Positions 37,686-47,545 of a stretch of DNA of 64,000 bases are shown here, one piece after another. Numbering within the stretch: the stretch's first letter is position 1; each line of letters starts with the position of its first letter. The position numbers and the translations under genes are program-made. The notes beneath the pieces are model-generated. The model saw only the letters and a list, made by a program, of their open reading frames with translations. It made no database searches and was not told where the DNA came from. Source of the DNA: Bacteroides luhongzhouii (GTDB lineage: Bacteria > Bacteroidota > Bacteroidia > Bacteroidales > Bacteroidaceae); the NCBI RefSeq assembly GCF_009193295.2, contig NZ_CP059973.1, forward strand, positions 2,666,001 to 2,730,000, written 5' to 3'.

Positions 37686-39233
37686 ATGAAGAAACTGATT
37701 TATATAGGGATAATGGCAGGTAGCCTGCTGCTAAACAGTAGTTGCAGCGATTGGTTGAACTTGCTTCCCAAAAATGAACAAGTGACTGACGCTTACTGGA
37801 AATCGAAAGAAGATGTAGAAGCGGTCATTGCTTCCGGTTATTATTATATGCGTTCCTCCTGCCAGTCATTGCTGAAATGGGGAGAACTGCGAGGGGCCTC
37901 TATTTGTACCTTGACAGGTGATAAGGATGGGATGAAGTTGCAGAATTTCCAGTTGGATGGAACAGAAGCTATTTGTAAATGGGAGAACATGTATCAAGTG
38001 ATCAACATGGCAAATGTGGTTATCGCTCATGCTCCGGGAGTGCGTGAAATAGATGACACCTATACAGAAGGCGCAATGAATGCACATCTTTCCGAAGCTT
38101 ATTTTATGAGAGCATTAATGTATTTCTACTTGGTACGTAATTTTAAGGAAGTGCCTTTGGTAACAACTCCTTATGAAGATGACTCTACTCCGTTTTCTAT
38201 TGCCAAATCTTCAGAAGAAGAAATCTTGAAGCAAATTAAGGCGGATGTGCAAACAGCTCTTGATTCTGGAGGTGCGAAGGAATTTTATGATAATGATAAT
38301 TGGAATGCTTCCAAAGGCCGGGTTACTAAATGGGCTTTGTATGCATTAATGTCAGAAGTATCCTTGTGGACCGAGGATTATGATACTTGTATTAAGTATG
38401 CAGATCTATTAATCAACGCTACTGCATCACGTCGCCCGGCATTTATTACAATTCCGGAGAATTGGTATACAATTTTTAATCCGGGGAATAGTAATGAATC
38501 TATTTTTGAAGTGAACTGGGATGGCAATACTTATAGCCAGACAGGAGGACCAAGTGCTATGTATAAGACTGGTACAAGCCCCAATTATCAATATTCTACT
38601 AAAATGGGTGAAGATTTGGAAAATGATTATGCGGAAGTATTAGCGGGAAAGGATGCAGTTCGCAGTTGGTATGGCGCTTTTATAGCATTTACTGATGGAG
38701 AGAACACTGTTCATTGTATATGGAAATATAAGATGGGTGATACTGATCCGACGAACCTGGAAGCAATGCGTTTAAAAGATGATGCTAACTGGATAATTTA
38801 CAGAATGGCAGATGTCATGTTGATGAAGGCGGAAGCATTAATTTGGAAAGGAAAGGAAAATTGGCAGGAGGCTGTTGATATTATAAATCAGATCCGTACT
38901 CGTGCTAACTTGCCTGAAAAAACTATAGCTTTAGATGAGGAGGATGAAAGCTCAATGATGGAAAACTATTTATTGCCGGAACGTAATATTGAATTGGCGG
39001 CTGAAGGTAAGCGTTGGTATGACATGATACGTTATGCCAAAAGTAAGAACTATGCTCATAAATCAGCTTTTATTGCTTTGGTTCAGCAATACAATACAAC
39101 AGCGAATGCTAGTTGGATACGTTCAGTTCTTCAGAATGAGTATGCATGGTATTTACCAATTCATGCGGATGAAATTGAAAATAACACCTTATTGGTACAG
39201 AATCCATATTATGGAATAACAGGTAATAATTAA
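37686..39233 (+). CDS. SusD-like glycan-binding lipoprotein, first pair
   Basis: The 515-residue protein has lipobox NSSC (C20) and the SusD/RagB fold of TPR-like helices. The N-terminal block has SDWLNLLPKNEQVTDAYW; the middle carries EAYFMRALMYFYLVR and the end ERNIELAAEGKRWYDMIRY, both family hallmarks. It sits on the outer face as the lid of the SusC barrel at 34403 and binds the incoming oligosaccharide. The two genes are adjacent and surely co-translated. The ligand is probably an RG-I fragment, inferred from the surrounding enzymes. Confidence 0.95.
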   Translation: MKKLIYIGIMAGSLLLNSSCSDWLNLLPKNEQVTDAYWKSKEDVEAVIASGYYYMRSSCQSLLKWGELRGASICTLTGDKDGMKLQNFQLDGTEAICKWENMYQVINMANVVIAHAPGVREIDDTYTEGAMNAHLSEAYFMRALMYFYLVRNFKEVPLVTTPYEDDSTPFSIAKSSEEEILKQIKADVQTALDSGGAKEFYDNDNWNASKGRVTKWALYALMSEVSLWTEDYDTCIKYADLLINATASRRPAFITIPENWYTIFNPGNSNESIFEVNWDGNTYSQTGGPSAMYKTGTSPNYQYSTKMGEDLENDYAEVLAGKDAVRSWYGAFIAFTDGENTVHCIWKYKMGDTDPTNLEAMRLKDDANWIIYRMADVMLMKAEALIWKGKENWQEAVDIINQIRTRANLPEKTIALDEEDESSMMENYLLPERNIELAAEGKRWYDMIRYAKSKNYAHKSAFIALVQQYNTTANASWIRSVLQNEYAWYLPIHADEIENNTLLVQNPYYGITGNN

Positions 39234-39246
39234 TAAACAGCCATTT

Positions 39247-40986
39247 ATGAAGACTTTAGGAAATATATATTTATTATTATTGGTTGCATTATTCAGTGCA
39301 TGCAACGATCCCTATGAAGACTCTACTTATCAGGTTTATGATATGAATCCGGTATCGTCTTATCTGGAAACTCGTTCTGATGAATTTTCCGAGTGGATCA
39401 CCGTATTGAAGTATGCAGATTTGTTTAATGCCGTGAATCAGGCTTCGTCTTATTTTACGGTATTGGTTCCTACAAATGAAGCTGTGCGCAGTTTCTATAC
39501 TAAAAAGAATGTATCTTCTATTCAGGAATTGGGAAAAGACTATGCCCGTAGTCTTGCTGAATATCATATCGTGAATGATTCTATCAATCTGAATACTTTT
39601 GTTCAAGGAGGTAAACTGGAAGCTAAAACTCTTTCGGATGATTATCTTTCCGTCTCTTTTGATGAAAGTTCGGAGGCTGGAGGATTTAATTCAATTTATG
39701 TGAATAAAGAAGCACATGTAAAGGAACTGGCTATCCAAGTGTCTAATGGATATGTGTATGTACTGAATGATGTGATGTCTCCTTTGGTGGAAAGCCTATA
39801 TGAACGTATCAGTGAAAGTAGTAATAAATACTCCATTTTTATTGATGCTTTGGAACAAACAAGTTGGAAAGATAGTTTGAGTACTATTTACGATGAAATA
39901 AGGCAGGAAGATAATACGGTTATTCAGCAAAAACGGAATTATACGTTGCTGGCTGTATCAGATGATACCTATCGTTCTGAAGGAGTTACTTCTGTTGCTG
40001 ATCTGGCTGCTAAAGTAGGTGCAATAGGAACAGACTATAAAGATAAAGCAAACGAATTATTTCGCTATGTGGCATATCATGTGATTGGTGGAAGTTATTC
40101 TGTTTTTGATTTCAACAATTTTAGTGGAGGTGCAACTACACGATTGTGGACTACCAAAGCAGATGCAGTATTGGAAGCATCTATGCAGAGTGGCAATAAG
40201 TTGTATTTTAATTATAAAGGAGAAATTGATGGTCAATCGGTGAAAGCGATGTTTGTTGAAGACGGTTCCGATGTACAGGCTAAAAATGGTATTTTACATG
40301 AAATAGATAGCTGGTTGCCTTTGTGGGAATCCGAGATTCCGGTGTGCGTAGAATGGGACTTTGCTGATTATGAGGAGGTAGCTTCTTGGGTGAATGGTGG
40401 TTATGGTGATCCGGACCAAAAGTATCAGACGGCAGATGAAAAAGAGCACCAGTCGGATGTTTCTTCGCTCTCTTGTTACACCGTAGATGCCAGGAGCACT
40501 TCTACATCTCTAGATGGTCTAAACGGCGGATATTATCGCGTGGGCTATGCAACTCCGAAGACAACAGGCTCGGACTGGATCAATTGTAAAAATAAAGATC
40601 ATATCTATTTGAATTTGGGATATAATGGTTCCGTCATCATGAAAACACCAATTCTGATAGCTGGCAAATATAAAGTGACGTTGAAAGTTACTTATGCAAA
40701 ATCAATGGATTTTATGCGTACAATGACTAGTGGAAGTAATGGAGGTAAAATTAAGTTTACATTTGATGATGACACCGATACAGATGTCGAAGTTCCTATT
40801 TATGCGAGTATTACAGCCAATGAATTAGGACGTTATGATGTAGTTATTTATGATGAGATTGAATTCTCAAAGACGAAGGTTCATTCTATGAAGATGTTGG
40901 TTGCCGATCCGGCTGCTTCTACTCATAGCAAGTTCCGTATCCAATTAGATTATATGACTTTCGAACCGATAATTGAAGATGAATAA
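39247..40986 (+). CDS. Fasciclin-domain lipoprotein with C-terminal beta-sandwich
   Basis: The 579-residue protein has lipobox FSAC (C19), two FAS1-type domains (FTVLVPTNEAVRSFY near residue 75 and YTLLAVSDDTYRS near 235) and a C-terminal region (about 380-579) that looks like a carbohydrate-binding beta-sandwich, with the paired strands YYRVGYATP and ILIAGKYKVTLKVTY. It lies 13 bases after SusD and 10 bases before a similar gene. The role is probably glycan capture at the surface; this is inference from position and domain type. Confidence 0.78.
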   Translation: MKTLGNIYLLLLVALFSACNDPYEDSTYQVYDMNPVSSYLETRSDEFSEWITVLKYADLFNAVNQASSYFTVLVPTNEAVRSFYTKKNVSSIQELGKDYARSLAEYHIVNDSINLNTFVQGGKLEAKTLSDDYLSVSFDESSEAGGFNSIYVNKEAHVKELAIQVSNGYVYVLNDVMSPLVESLYERISESSNKYSIFIDALEQTSWKDSLSTIYDEIRQEDNTVIQQKRNYTLLAVSDDTYRSEGVTSVADLAAKVGAIGTDYKDKANELFRYVAYHVIGGSYSVFDFNNFSGGATTRLWTTKADAVLEASMQSGNKLYFNYKGEIDGQSVKAMFVEDGSDVQAKNGILHEIDSWLPLWESEIPVCVEWDFADYEEVASWVNGGYGDPDQKYQTADEKEHQSDVSSLSCYTVDARSTSTSLDGLNGGYYRVGYATPKTTGSDWINCKNKDHIYLNLGYNGSVIMKTPILIAGKYKVTLKVTYAKSMDFMRTMTSGSNGGKIKFTFDDDTDTDVEVPIYASITANELGRYDVVIYDEIEFSKTKVHSMKMLVADPAASTHSKFRIQLDYMTFEPIIEDE

Positions 40987-40996
40987 ACACATACTT

Positions 40997-42637
40997 ATGA
41001 AAACTATAAAATATATATTGTCATCTATATTGCTGATAAGTGGTATATATGCATGTAATGATGACTGGGATTCTCATTATTCCCAGGAAGAACAGGTAGT
41101 GAATAATGTAAATATTGCAGTAGTCAACAAGTCGGCTGTTGATTATTTACAGTCGCAACCGGAATTGAGTTCCATGTACCAATTGTTCAGTGAAACAGGA
41201 GTGCTGGATGAAATGGTTGAGAAGAATTTGTTGTTCACTATTTTAGTGGTTAGTGACGAGAATGCATTATCTCGTGCAGTTGCTACAGATGATAGAACTT
41301 TTTTGGCTAAATCACACATTTCGGATATCTCTCTTTCTCCGTCTAATCTTTCTGACGGACAACGTGTATTGATGTGGAATGGAAAATATGTTAATGTATC
41401 GAAAGTTGAAAATGAAGATGCATCTGCTTACATCTCCTTCAATGGCATAGCTGTGAAAAAGATAACGAAGGTGAATAATGGATATGTGTACGAAATGGAA
41501 GATTACGTGGAAACTCCCAAATCATTATATGAGTTAATTGAAGGATTAGGAGATGATTATTCAATTTTTAGGGAGATGATAATGGAACGTAATCAACTAA
41601 CATTTGATAAAGAAGCTAGTAAAATTATAGGTGTTGATGAGACCGGAAGTAATGTCTATGATTCTGTATTTATAGTTACTAATCCTTATTTTGAGGCTAA
41701 AGACTTTAATCTGATGTCGGAGTCATTATCAGCAACTGTTTTAATTCCTTCCAATGATGTTGTTAATCAGGCATTGACTATAGCTCGTCAAAATTTGCAA
41801 GAATGGGGAATGCAACGAGAAGACTCTATTCTGAGAAATTGGACTTTCCAATCAATGTTTTTTAATAAAAAGCTTTCTAAATCGGATTTTGAAGATAATA
41901 TAGATTTGAATTCTATTTTTAGTAAACAATGGAGAACAACTGTACAACGGGTTGATTTGGAGAATCCTGTTTCTCTTAGTAATGGTGTTGCATATTATGT
42001 GAAAGAACTGAAGATTCCTACCAATGTATTGATTTATCGTGTCAAAGATTTTATGAGATGGTATGAATACCTGTCAGAAGAAGAAAAGGCTCTTTATTTT
42101 GAAAATGAAAATCTAACTTTTGATAAAATGGAAACGAAAGTGACGGCATGGTCTGGTTGGCCTGGAGTTTTCCCTAATATAATCAATCGCGTTGTACGCT
42201 TTAAAACAACAGATGCTACAATTAAAGAGTATACGTTAAACTTTACTGCTTTCAGTTATGATGAAACTAACAAGGTAGCTACTCCATATACGATACCTCC
42301 TGGTGAATATGATTTGTGTTTGGGATTTGAGCAAAAAATGGGACATGACGTGGAAGTTTCTTTTAATGGAGAGTATGTAGGAACAGTTACAGCCTCTCAA
42401 CTGACAAAGACTGATTTTCATTACGACCGTGGCGGACAGGGTTATCCTGAAGGATATGACACTAATAAAGCGACAGATAAAAAGAAAACTAATTATGATC
42501 GTGATGGAGGAAAAGTCGGTGTAATTACCATTGAAGGTACGGAACCGGTAAATGTGGTTATTAAATTCCATGGAATAAACGCAAGCAAATGTTGCTTCCA
42601 CCACTGGTGTCTGAAACCAACAAAGAACTGTTATTAA
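40997..42637 (+). CDS. Fasciclin-domain lipoprotein, shorter relative
   Basis: The 546-residue protein has lipobox IYAC (C20). An N-terminal FAS1 domain (LLFTILVVSDENALSRAV near residue 85) and a second one near 240 (SATVLIPSNDVVNQAL) are followed by a beta-sandwich with IPPGEYDLCLGFEQ, much like the end of the preceding gene product. The start at 40997 was chosen because it begins a normal lipoprotein signal; a longer frame would overlap the previous gene. It leads into the second SusC gene after 18 bases and may serve that transporter. Confidence 0.75.
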   Translation: MKTIKYILSSILLISGIYACNDDWDSHYSQEEQVVNNVNIAVVNKSAVDYLQSQPELSSMYQLFSETGVLDEMVEKNLLFTILVVSDENALSRAVATDDRTFLAKSHISDISLSPSNLSDGQRVLMWNGKYVNVSKVENEDASAYISFNGIAVKKITKVNNGYVYEMEDYVETPKSLYELIEGLGDDYSIFREMIMERNQLTFDKEASKIIGVDETGSNVYDSVFIVTNPYFEAKDFNLMSESLSATVLIPSNDVVNQALTIARQNLQEWGMQREDSILRNWTFQSMFFNKKLSKSDFEDNIDLNSIFSKQWRTTVQRVDLENPVSLSNGVAYYVKELKIPTNVLIYRVKDFMRWYEYLSEEEKALYFENENLTFDKMETKVTAWSGWPGVFPNIINRVVRFKTTDATIKEYTLNFTAFSYDETNKVATPYTIPPGEYDLCLGFEQKMGHDVEVSFNGEYVGTVTASQLTKTDFHYDRGGQGYPEGYDTNKATDKKKTNYDRDGGKVGVITIEGTEPVNVVIKFHGINASKCCFHHWCLKPTKNCY

Positions 42638-42655
42638 TTTTGATAAGGAATCAAT

Positions 42656-45600
42656 ATGAAGACAATAAAAATCATATTTACAACTTTGCTGTTATTACTG
42701 TCGGTTGCCAGTGTATATGCGCAAGGACGTAAAATTAGCGGTAAAATACTTTCACCGCTGAATAAACCGATTGAAGGGGCTATCATTTCGGCTGTAGGAA
42801 GTAAAGATGCGAAAACCGGAGTTGATGGAACTTTCAAAATGGAGTTGAAAGAGAATACGACTCAAATTTCAGTGTGGGCAGCTGGTTATTATCCGGAAAC
42901 TCGCTTGGTAGATGATAATTCACAAGTGGTTATTCTGATGATGCCGGAGAGCACATATAAATATAATGAATCGGCTATATTACCAATGAGAATCGAAAGT
43001 TCCCGTCCGGAACTGACTTCTGCGGTGAATATCAATAAAAAAGATTTCACGCAGGGAAGTATGAAGATAGATCGGGCTTTGGCAGGACAGGTAGCAGGCT
43101 TGAAGACAACCCGTGCAGGTGGTATGCCAGGTGAGGGAAGTTATATGAACCTGCGTGGTATTCGTTCTTTTGTAGGTTCAAACGCTCCGCTTGTGGTAAT
43201 TAATGGTGTCCCCTATTTACCTGATTCTCGTGAATCACAATTGATAAATGGATTTTCGAGAGATATATTTCAGGCATATAATATTCAAGATATTCAAAAT
43301 ATCACTGTACTGAAAGGAGCGGAGGCTTCTATGTATGGTTCGATGGGGTCGAATGGTGTTATTCTAATTGAAACAGATGGTGCAACTTCCGATAATTTGG
43401 ATACGCGAGTCAGCTTTTATGGGCAGTATGGGGTGAATTGGAATAATAAACGTATGCCATTACTTACAGGTAATGATTACAAATCTTACCTTTCGGATAT
43501 TGGTATGACTTATTTCGGTAATATGGAAGGATTTTTCTCGGAATTTCCTTTTTTGAGTGATCCCAATAGTAAATACAATTACTTGTATAACAATACCACA
43601 GATTGGCAAGATGAAATTTATAAAAATGGTTTTGTAACAGACAACCTGTTTCGTGTAGAAGGTGGTGATGCTATTGCCAAATATGACCTTTCATTGGGAT
43701 ATGCGATGGAAAATGGACTGATGGATTACACTAAAAGCCAGCGTTATCATACACAATTGAATACAAATGTTTTGATTAGTAAATGGGTGGAGATGACAGC
43801 GACAGTCGGTTTAGCTTATCTGACAGGCAATTATCAGCAACAGGGAATGGATAATGTTAGCAATCCGATCTTAGCAGCTTATTCACGTGCTCCGTTGTTA
43901 AGTCCTTATAAGAAAGATAATGATGGTAATATTTTGGATACTTACTCTACTTATTACTATGGCAATTCAACGAATATGGATTTTGCAGTCAGTAATCCTT
44001 TGGCTATCGTCAATACCCTTGATGGTCGTAACCGACAGTATGATGTAAATTTCAGACTTGGATTGGTTTATAAACCTTTCAATGGCTTATCGTTCAATGG
44101 TACATTCGGAATGTTTTATAATTATAATAAAGAACACCTATTTATTCCCGGACTATCAGATAAAAGTATTTTGCCGATTGTCGATCAGTATGGTAATGCA
44201 GAAAATACCGTGAAGGAAGGTGTAGGTGAAACTTTGAACATTTTCGCAAATGGTAATGTACGTTATCAGAGACTTTTTCAAGGTATCCACCATTTGAATA
44301 TTCTTGCAGGTGCTCAAATGTTGATAACTCAAAATAAGTATGAAGGTGGTGCAGGCCGTAATACTCCGAATGATTTTTATCAAACATTGGGAGATACAAA
44401 AACAATCGGACGCTACTTTTACGGTTATCAGGAAAAATGGAACTGGGCGAATTTTTATGCTCATGCAGATTATACCTATCGTGATATGGTAGCAGCTTCT
44501 TTGAATGTGGCGGCTGATGGTGCGTCCTCTGCCGGTACTTATGGAAATCACTTTTATATATATCCTTCCGGTGGTGTGACTTTGCTCGGAAAAGGTTGGT
44601 TACCATTGACTAACTCTACATTAGTAAATCGCTTAAACTTGCGTGCGGAATATGGCTTGTCCGGTAATAGCCGTTTTTCTTCCAATCTTGGAAAATATTA
44701 TTATACAAGTTTACCTTATATGACTACTTCCGGTATTGTTCGTGCCAATATATCAAACACCACTTTGAAACCGGAGAAGAACATACAATTCAATCTAGGA
44801 TTGGATATGAGTCTGTTGCGTAACCGTTTGGAAGTGACATTGGATTATTATAATAATCTGTCCAAAGATGTCATTTTTGCAGTACCTCATACATCGGCAC
44901 TTGGTTCTCTAAACTATTATGCAAATTGTGGAGAAATAAAAAATAGAGGTGTAGAACTGGCAGTGCAAGCTTCTTTGGTTCGTACACGTGATTTCGAATG
45001 GATTATAGGTGGTAATATTGCCCGCAATGAATCGGAGGTGAAGTCATTAGGAAACACATCACAATTGATTAATAGCTATAGTGATGGTGCGCAGTTGGTT
45101 TCCCGTGTAGGAGAGTCTCCTTATCAGTTCTATGGTTATCAGACGCTTGGGGTATTCTCTACACAGGCTGAAGCAGATGCTGCTAATCTGGTCAATCAAA
45201 AAGGACAGGCTTATCAGGCAGGAGACATCCATTTTGTAGATCAGAACGGTGATGGGCGTATCGATAGTAAAGATCGTGTCTCTTTAGGCAGTGCCGCACC
45301 GAAGTATTTCGGTGGCTTTTTTACACGAATCAGTTATAAATCTTTTGCATTGTCTGCAGAATTCTCTTATTCAAAGGGGAATCAGGCTTATAATGGTGTG
45401 AGACGTAGTTTGGAATCACTTTCTACTTTTGGCAATCAAAGTGCGGCAGTTGTAAACCGCTGGTCGTTGGAAGGACAACAAACTAATATTCCTCGTGCTC
45501 AATGGAACGATCCGATGGGTAACAATGATTTTTCGGACCGTTGGATAGAAGATGCTTCTTTCTTGCGCATGAAGAATGTTACACTTAGTTATAGTTTTGA

Positions 45601-45790
45601 CAAGAAATTCCTGAATTTCTTCCGTTCCGGTACATTGTATGTAACAGGTGAAAATCTGTTGACAGCTACAAAATATTTAGGGTTGGATCCTGAATTCTCT
45701 TATTCTTATAGTGATGCTATGCAAGGATTCGACTATGCAAAAATGATGCAGCCTAAATCAATTAAATTTGGTGTTAATTTGAACTTTTAA
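42656..45790 (+). CDS. SusC-like TonB-dependent outer-membrane transporter, second pair
   Basis: The 1044-residue protein has a signal peptide (cleavage near VYAQ), a carboxypeptidase-regulatory-like domain (about 25-95), a plug domain with PLVVINGVPYLPD and MYGSMGSNGVILIET, and a beta-barrel that ends in GVNLNF. It is clearly different in sequence from the SusC at 34403, so the locus has two non-redundant importers. SusD follows after only 2 bases. Substrate preference cannot be told from sequence. Confidence 0.95.
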   Translation: MKTIKIIFTTLLLLLSVASVYAQGRKISGKILSPLNKPIEGAIISAVGSKDAKTGVDGTFKMELKENTTQISVWAAGYYPETRLVDDNSQVVILMMPESTYKYNESAILPMRIESSRPELTSAVNINKKDFTQGSMKIDRALAGQVAGLKTTRAGGMPGEGSYMNLRGIRSFVGSNAPLVVINGVPYLPDSRESQLINGFSRDIFQAYNIQDIQNITVLKGAEASMYGSMGSNGVILIETDGATSDNLDTRVSFYGQYGVNWNNKRMPLLTGNDYKSYLSDIGMTYFGNMEGFFSEFPFLSDPNSKYNYLYNNTTDWQDEIYKNGFVTDNLFRVEGGDAIAKYDLSLGYAMENGLMDYTKSQRYHTQLNTNVLISKWVEMTATVGLAYLTGNYQQQGMDNVSNPILAAYSRAPLLSPYKKDNDGNILDTYSTYYYGNSTNMDFAVSNPLAIVNTLDGRNRQYDVNFRLGLVYKPFNGLSFNGTFGMFYNYNKEHLFIPGLSDKSILPIVDQYGNAENTVKEGVGETLNIFANGNVRYQRLFQGIHHLNILAGAQMLITQNKYEGGAGRNTPNDFYQTLGDTKTIGRYFYGYQEKWNWANFYAHADYTYRDMVAASLNVAADGASSAGTYGNHFYIYPSGGVTLLGKGWLPLTNSTLVNRLNLRAEYGLSGNSRFSSNLGKYYYTSLPYMTTSGIVRANISNTTLKPEKNIQFNLGLDMSLLRNRLEVTLDYYNNLSKDVIFAVPHTSALGSLNYYANCGEIKNRGVELAVQASLVRTRDFEWIIGGNIARNESEVKSLGNTSQLINSYSDGAQLVSRVGESPYQFYGYQTLGVFSTQAEADAANLVNQKGQAYQAGDIHFVDQNGDGRIDSKDRVSLGSAAPKYFGGFFTRISYKSFALSAEFSYSKGNQAYNGVRRSLESLSTFGNQSAAVVNRWSLEGQQTNIPRAQWNDPMGNNDFSDRWIEDASFLRMKNVTLSYSFDKKFLNFFRSGTLYVTGENLLTATKYLGLDPEFSYSYSDAMQGFDYAKMMQPKSIKFGVNLNF

Positions 45791-45792
45791 GG

Positions 45793-47424
45793 ATGATGAA
45801 AAAGAATATATTGAAATATGTGTTACTAAGCATGACATTCTTCTTAGGCGCATGCAACGATTTCTTCAATGTCGAGACGAAGAATGTATTAGATCATGAC
45901 GGATACATCACCGAAGAAAGTGAGATGTATTCGGGGTATATAGGTATTATGACCAAAGTACAAGCCATTGGAGATAAAGTGATCTATTTGACAGATACAC
46001 GTGGTGAATTGTTGGAACCAACTAAGAACGCTCCCAGTGAGTTGTATAGTATCTACAATTATGATACAGACCTGGCAGGAAATTCGTATGCCGATCCGGC
46101 TGCTTATTACGATGTAATTATAGCATGCAATGACTACTTGTCAAAGTTGTATGATTATAAAACAGAAAATCCGGCAGCTATTAATCTGGATCATTATAAA
46201 GCTTTGGTTAGTTGTACACTTCGTGTGAAAGCGTGGATATATCTTACATTAGGTAAGATTTATGGAGAGGCTGTCTGGTTTAATGATCCGATTCGTGAGA
46301 TGAAAGATTTGAATGACTTTCCTGTGAAAAATTTGGATGAGATAGTGGAAGGCTGCCTTGATTTATTAACTAAAGGGTTTGATGGAATAGATGGCACGAA
46401 TACAATGTCATGGAAAGAATGGCTTGATCCTGATACGGAAACAGCAGAAAGTACATATCGTTATTGGGACTATATGACACCAGAATTCTTTGCATTATAT
46501 GGAGAGTTATGTTTGTGGCATGGTGACTACCAGAAAACAGTGAATGTTATTTTGAATACAATGAATGCAAAGTTTGCCAGTACGGTGAATGATGCAACAC
46601 AGTATATGCATAATGTGAAGTTGACAGGTACATATAGTAAGATTTGGGATAATACTAATCCTCAACCACAAGAGACTGTTTCTGCTATTATCTATAATTA
46701 TCAAGGAAACCAGACTAATAGTTTGTTGAAACATTTTGGGACAGAATCACCCAATGAGTATCTGTTGGCTCCGTCACAGGTAGGAATGGATCGTTATACT
46801 GATCCGGATTTTAATCCGCTTGGAGGTGCTACTTTGGATAAGCGTTCTACTTATTATTTTGCGAAAGATAAAAGTGGTAATTATGTTATCCAAAAGTATC
46901 GTCCGTCAAATAGCACAGCGCGTACCTATGCTTATCAAGATGATGTGCATATTTATATTTATCGTGGCAGTGAGCTGTATTTCATGTTGGCGGAGGCTCT
47001 CAATAATTTGGGACGTGTAACGGAAGCATCGGCATTGATTAATCAGGGAGTGAATGGAAGTTTTCCGAATGGTGGAGTGACATGGGATGGTTTTACAGAT
47101 GACTGGACCGGAGCTAGTACGTTAGGTACTCGTCGTTATCCGGACCTGGGTATTCGTGGGGCATTTAACTTGGGTAATCGTGAGTTTACACGTGGAGATG
47201 CTAGAGCTAATGATGAAGCGATTCTTGATGAAATGATGCTTGAGTTTCCGGCAGAAGGAAAGATTTATCCTACTATGATTCGTATGGCACGTCGCTACAA
47301 TGATCCAAGTATTATAGCTGATCGTGTTTGTCCGAAATATGCTGATCCGGAAGCTATTCGTGCTAAGATTAATGCAGAAGTTGGTGGAAAAGCAGGTTAT
47401 TTCGTTCATTGGAATTTAAAATAA
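45793..47424 (+). CDS. SusD-like glycan-binding lipoprotein, second pair
   Basis: The 543-residue protein has lipobox LGAC (C21) and a SusD-type helical fold with NDFFNVETKNVLDHDGYI at the N-terminus and RGSELYFMLAEALNNLG in the second half. It is longer than the first SusD and the C-terminal region with ARRYNDPSIIADRVCPKY takes the place of the usual WYDMIRY-type block. It pairs with the SusC at 42656. A hairpin at 47467-47498 follows, perhaps ending or thinning transcription. Confidence 0.92.
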   Translation: MMKKNILKYVLLSMTFFLGACNDFFNVETKNVLDHDGYITEESEMYSGYIGIMTKVQAIGDKVIYLTDTRGELLEPTKNAPSELYSIYNYDTDLAGNSYADPAAYYDVIIACNDYLSKLYDYKTENPAAINLDHYKALVSCTLRVKAWIYLTLGKIYGEAVWFNDPIREMKDLNDFPVKNLDEIVEGCLDLLTKGFDGIDGTNTMSWKEWLDPDTETAESTYRYWDYMTPEFFALYGELCLWHGDYQKTVNVILNTMNAKFASTVNDATQYMHNVKLTGTYSKIWDNTNPQPQETVSAIIYNYQGNQTNSLLKHFGTESPNEYLLAPSQVGMDRYTDPDFNPLGGATLDKRSTYYFAKDKSGNYVIQKYRPSNSTARTYAYQDDVHIYIYRGSELYFMLAEALNNLGRVTEASALINQGVNGSFPNGGVTWDGFTDDWTGASTLGTRRYPDLGIRGAFNLGNREFTRGDARANDEAILDEMMLEFPAEGKIYPTMIRMARRYNDPSIIADRVCPKYADPEAIRAKINAEVGGKAGYFVHWNLK

Positions 47425-47466
47425 AGATCCTCAAATCATCCTTTGGTTTGGATTATTAGGGTGGAG

Positions 47467-47498
47467 TGACGCGGGTTTTTGAATGAGAATCCGCGTCA
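47467..47498 (+). terminator. Hairpin after the second SusD gene, with possible downstream promoter
   Basis: Arms TGACGCGG (47467-47474) and CCGCGTCA (47491-47498) form an 8-base-pair GC-rich stem, with a TTTTT run in the loop and TTTGTTTC after it. It may terminate or attenuate the SusCD operon. A TACTTTTG -7-like element at 47516-47523 lies 23 bases before the next start codon, but no -33 element is found at the right distance, so a second promoter is uncertain. Confidence 0.45.
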
Positions 47499-47545
47499 TT
47501 TGTTTCAAATATAAATACTTTTGTAAATAACAATAATAAAGAATC

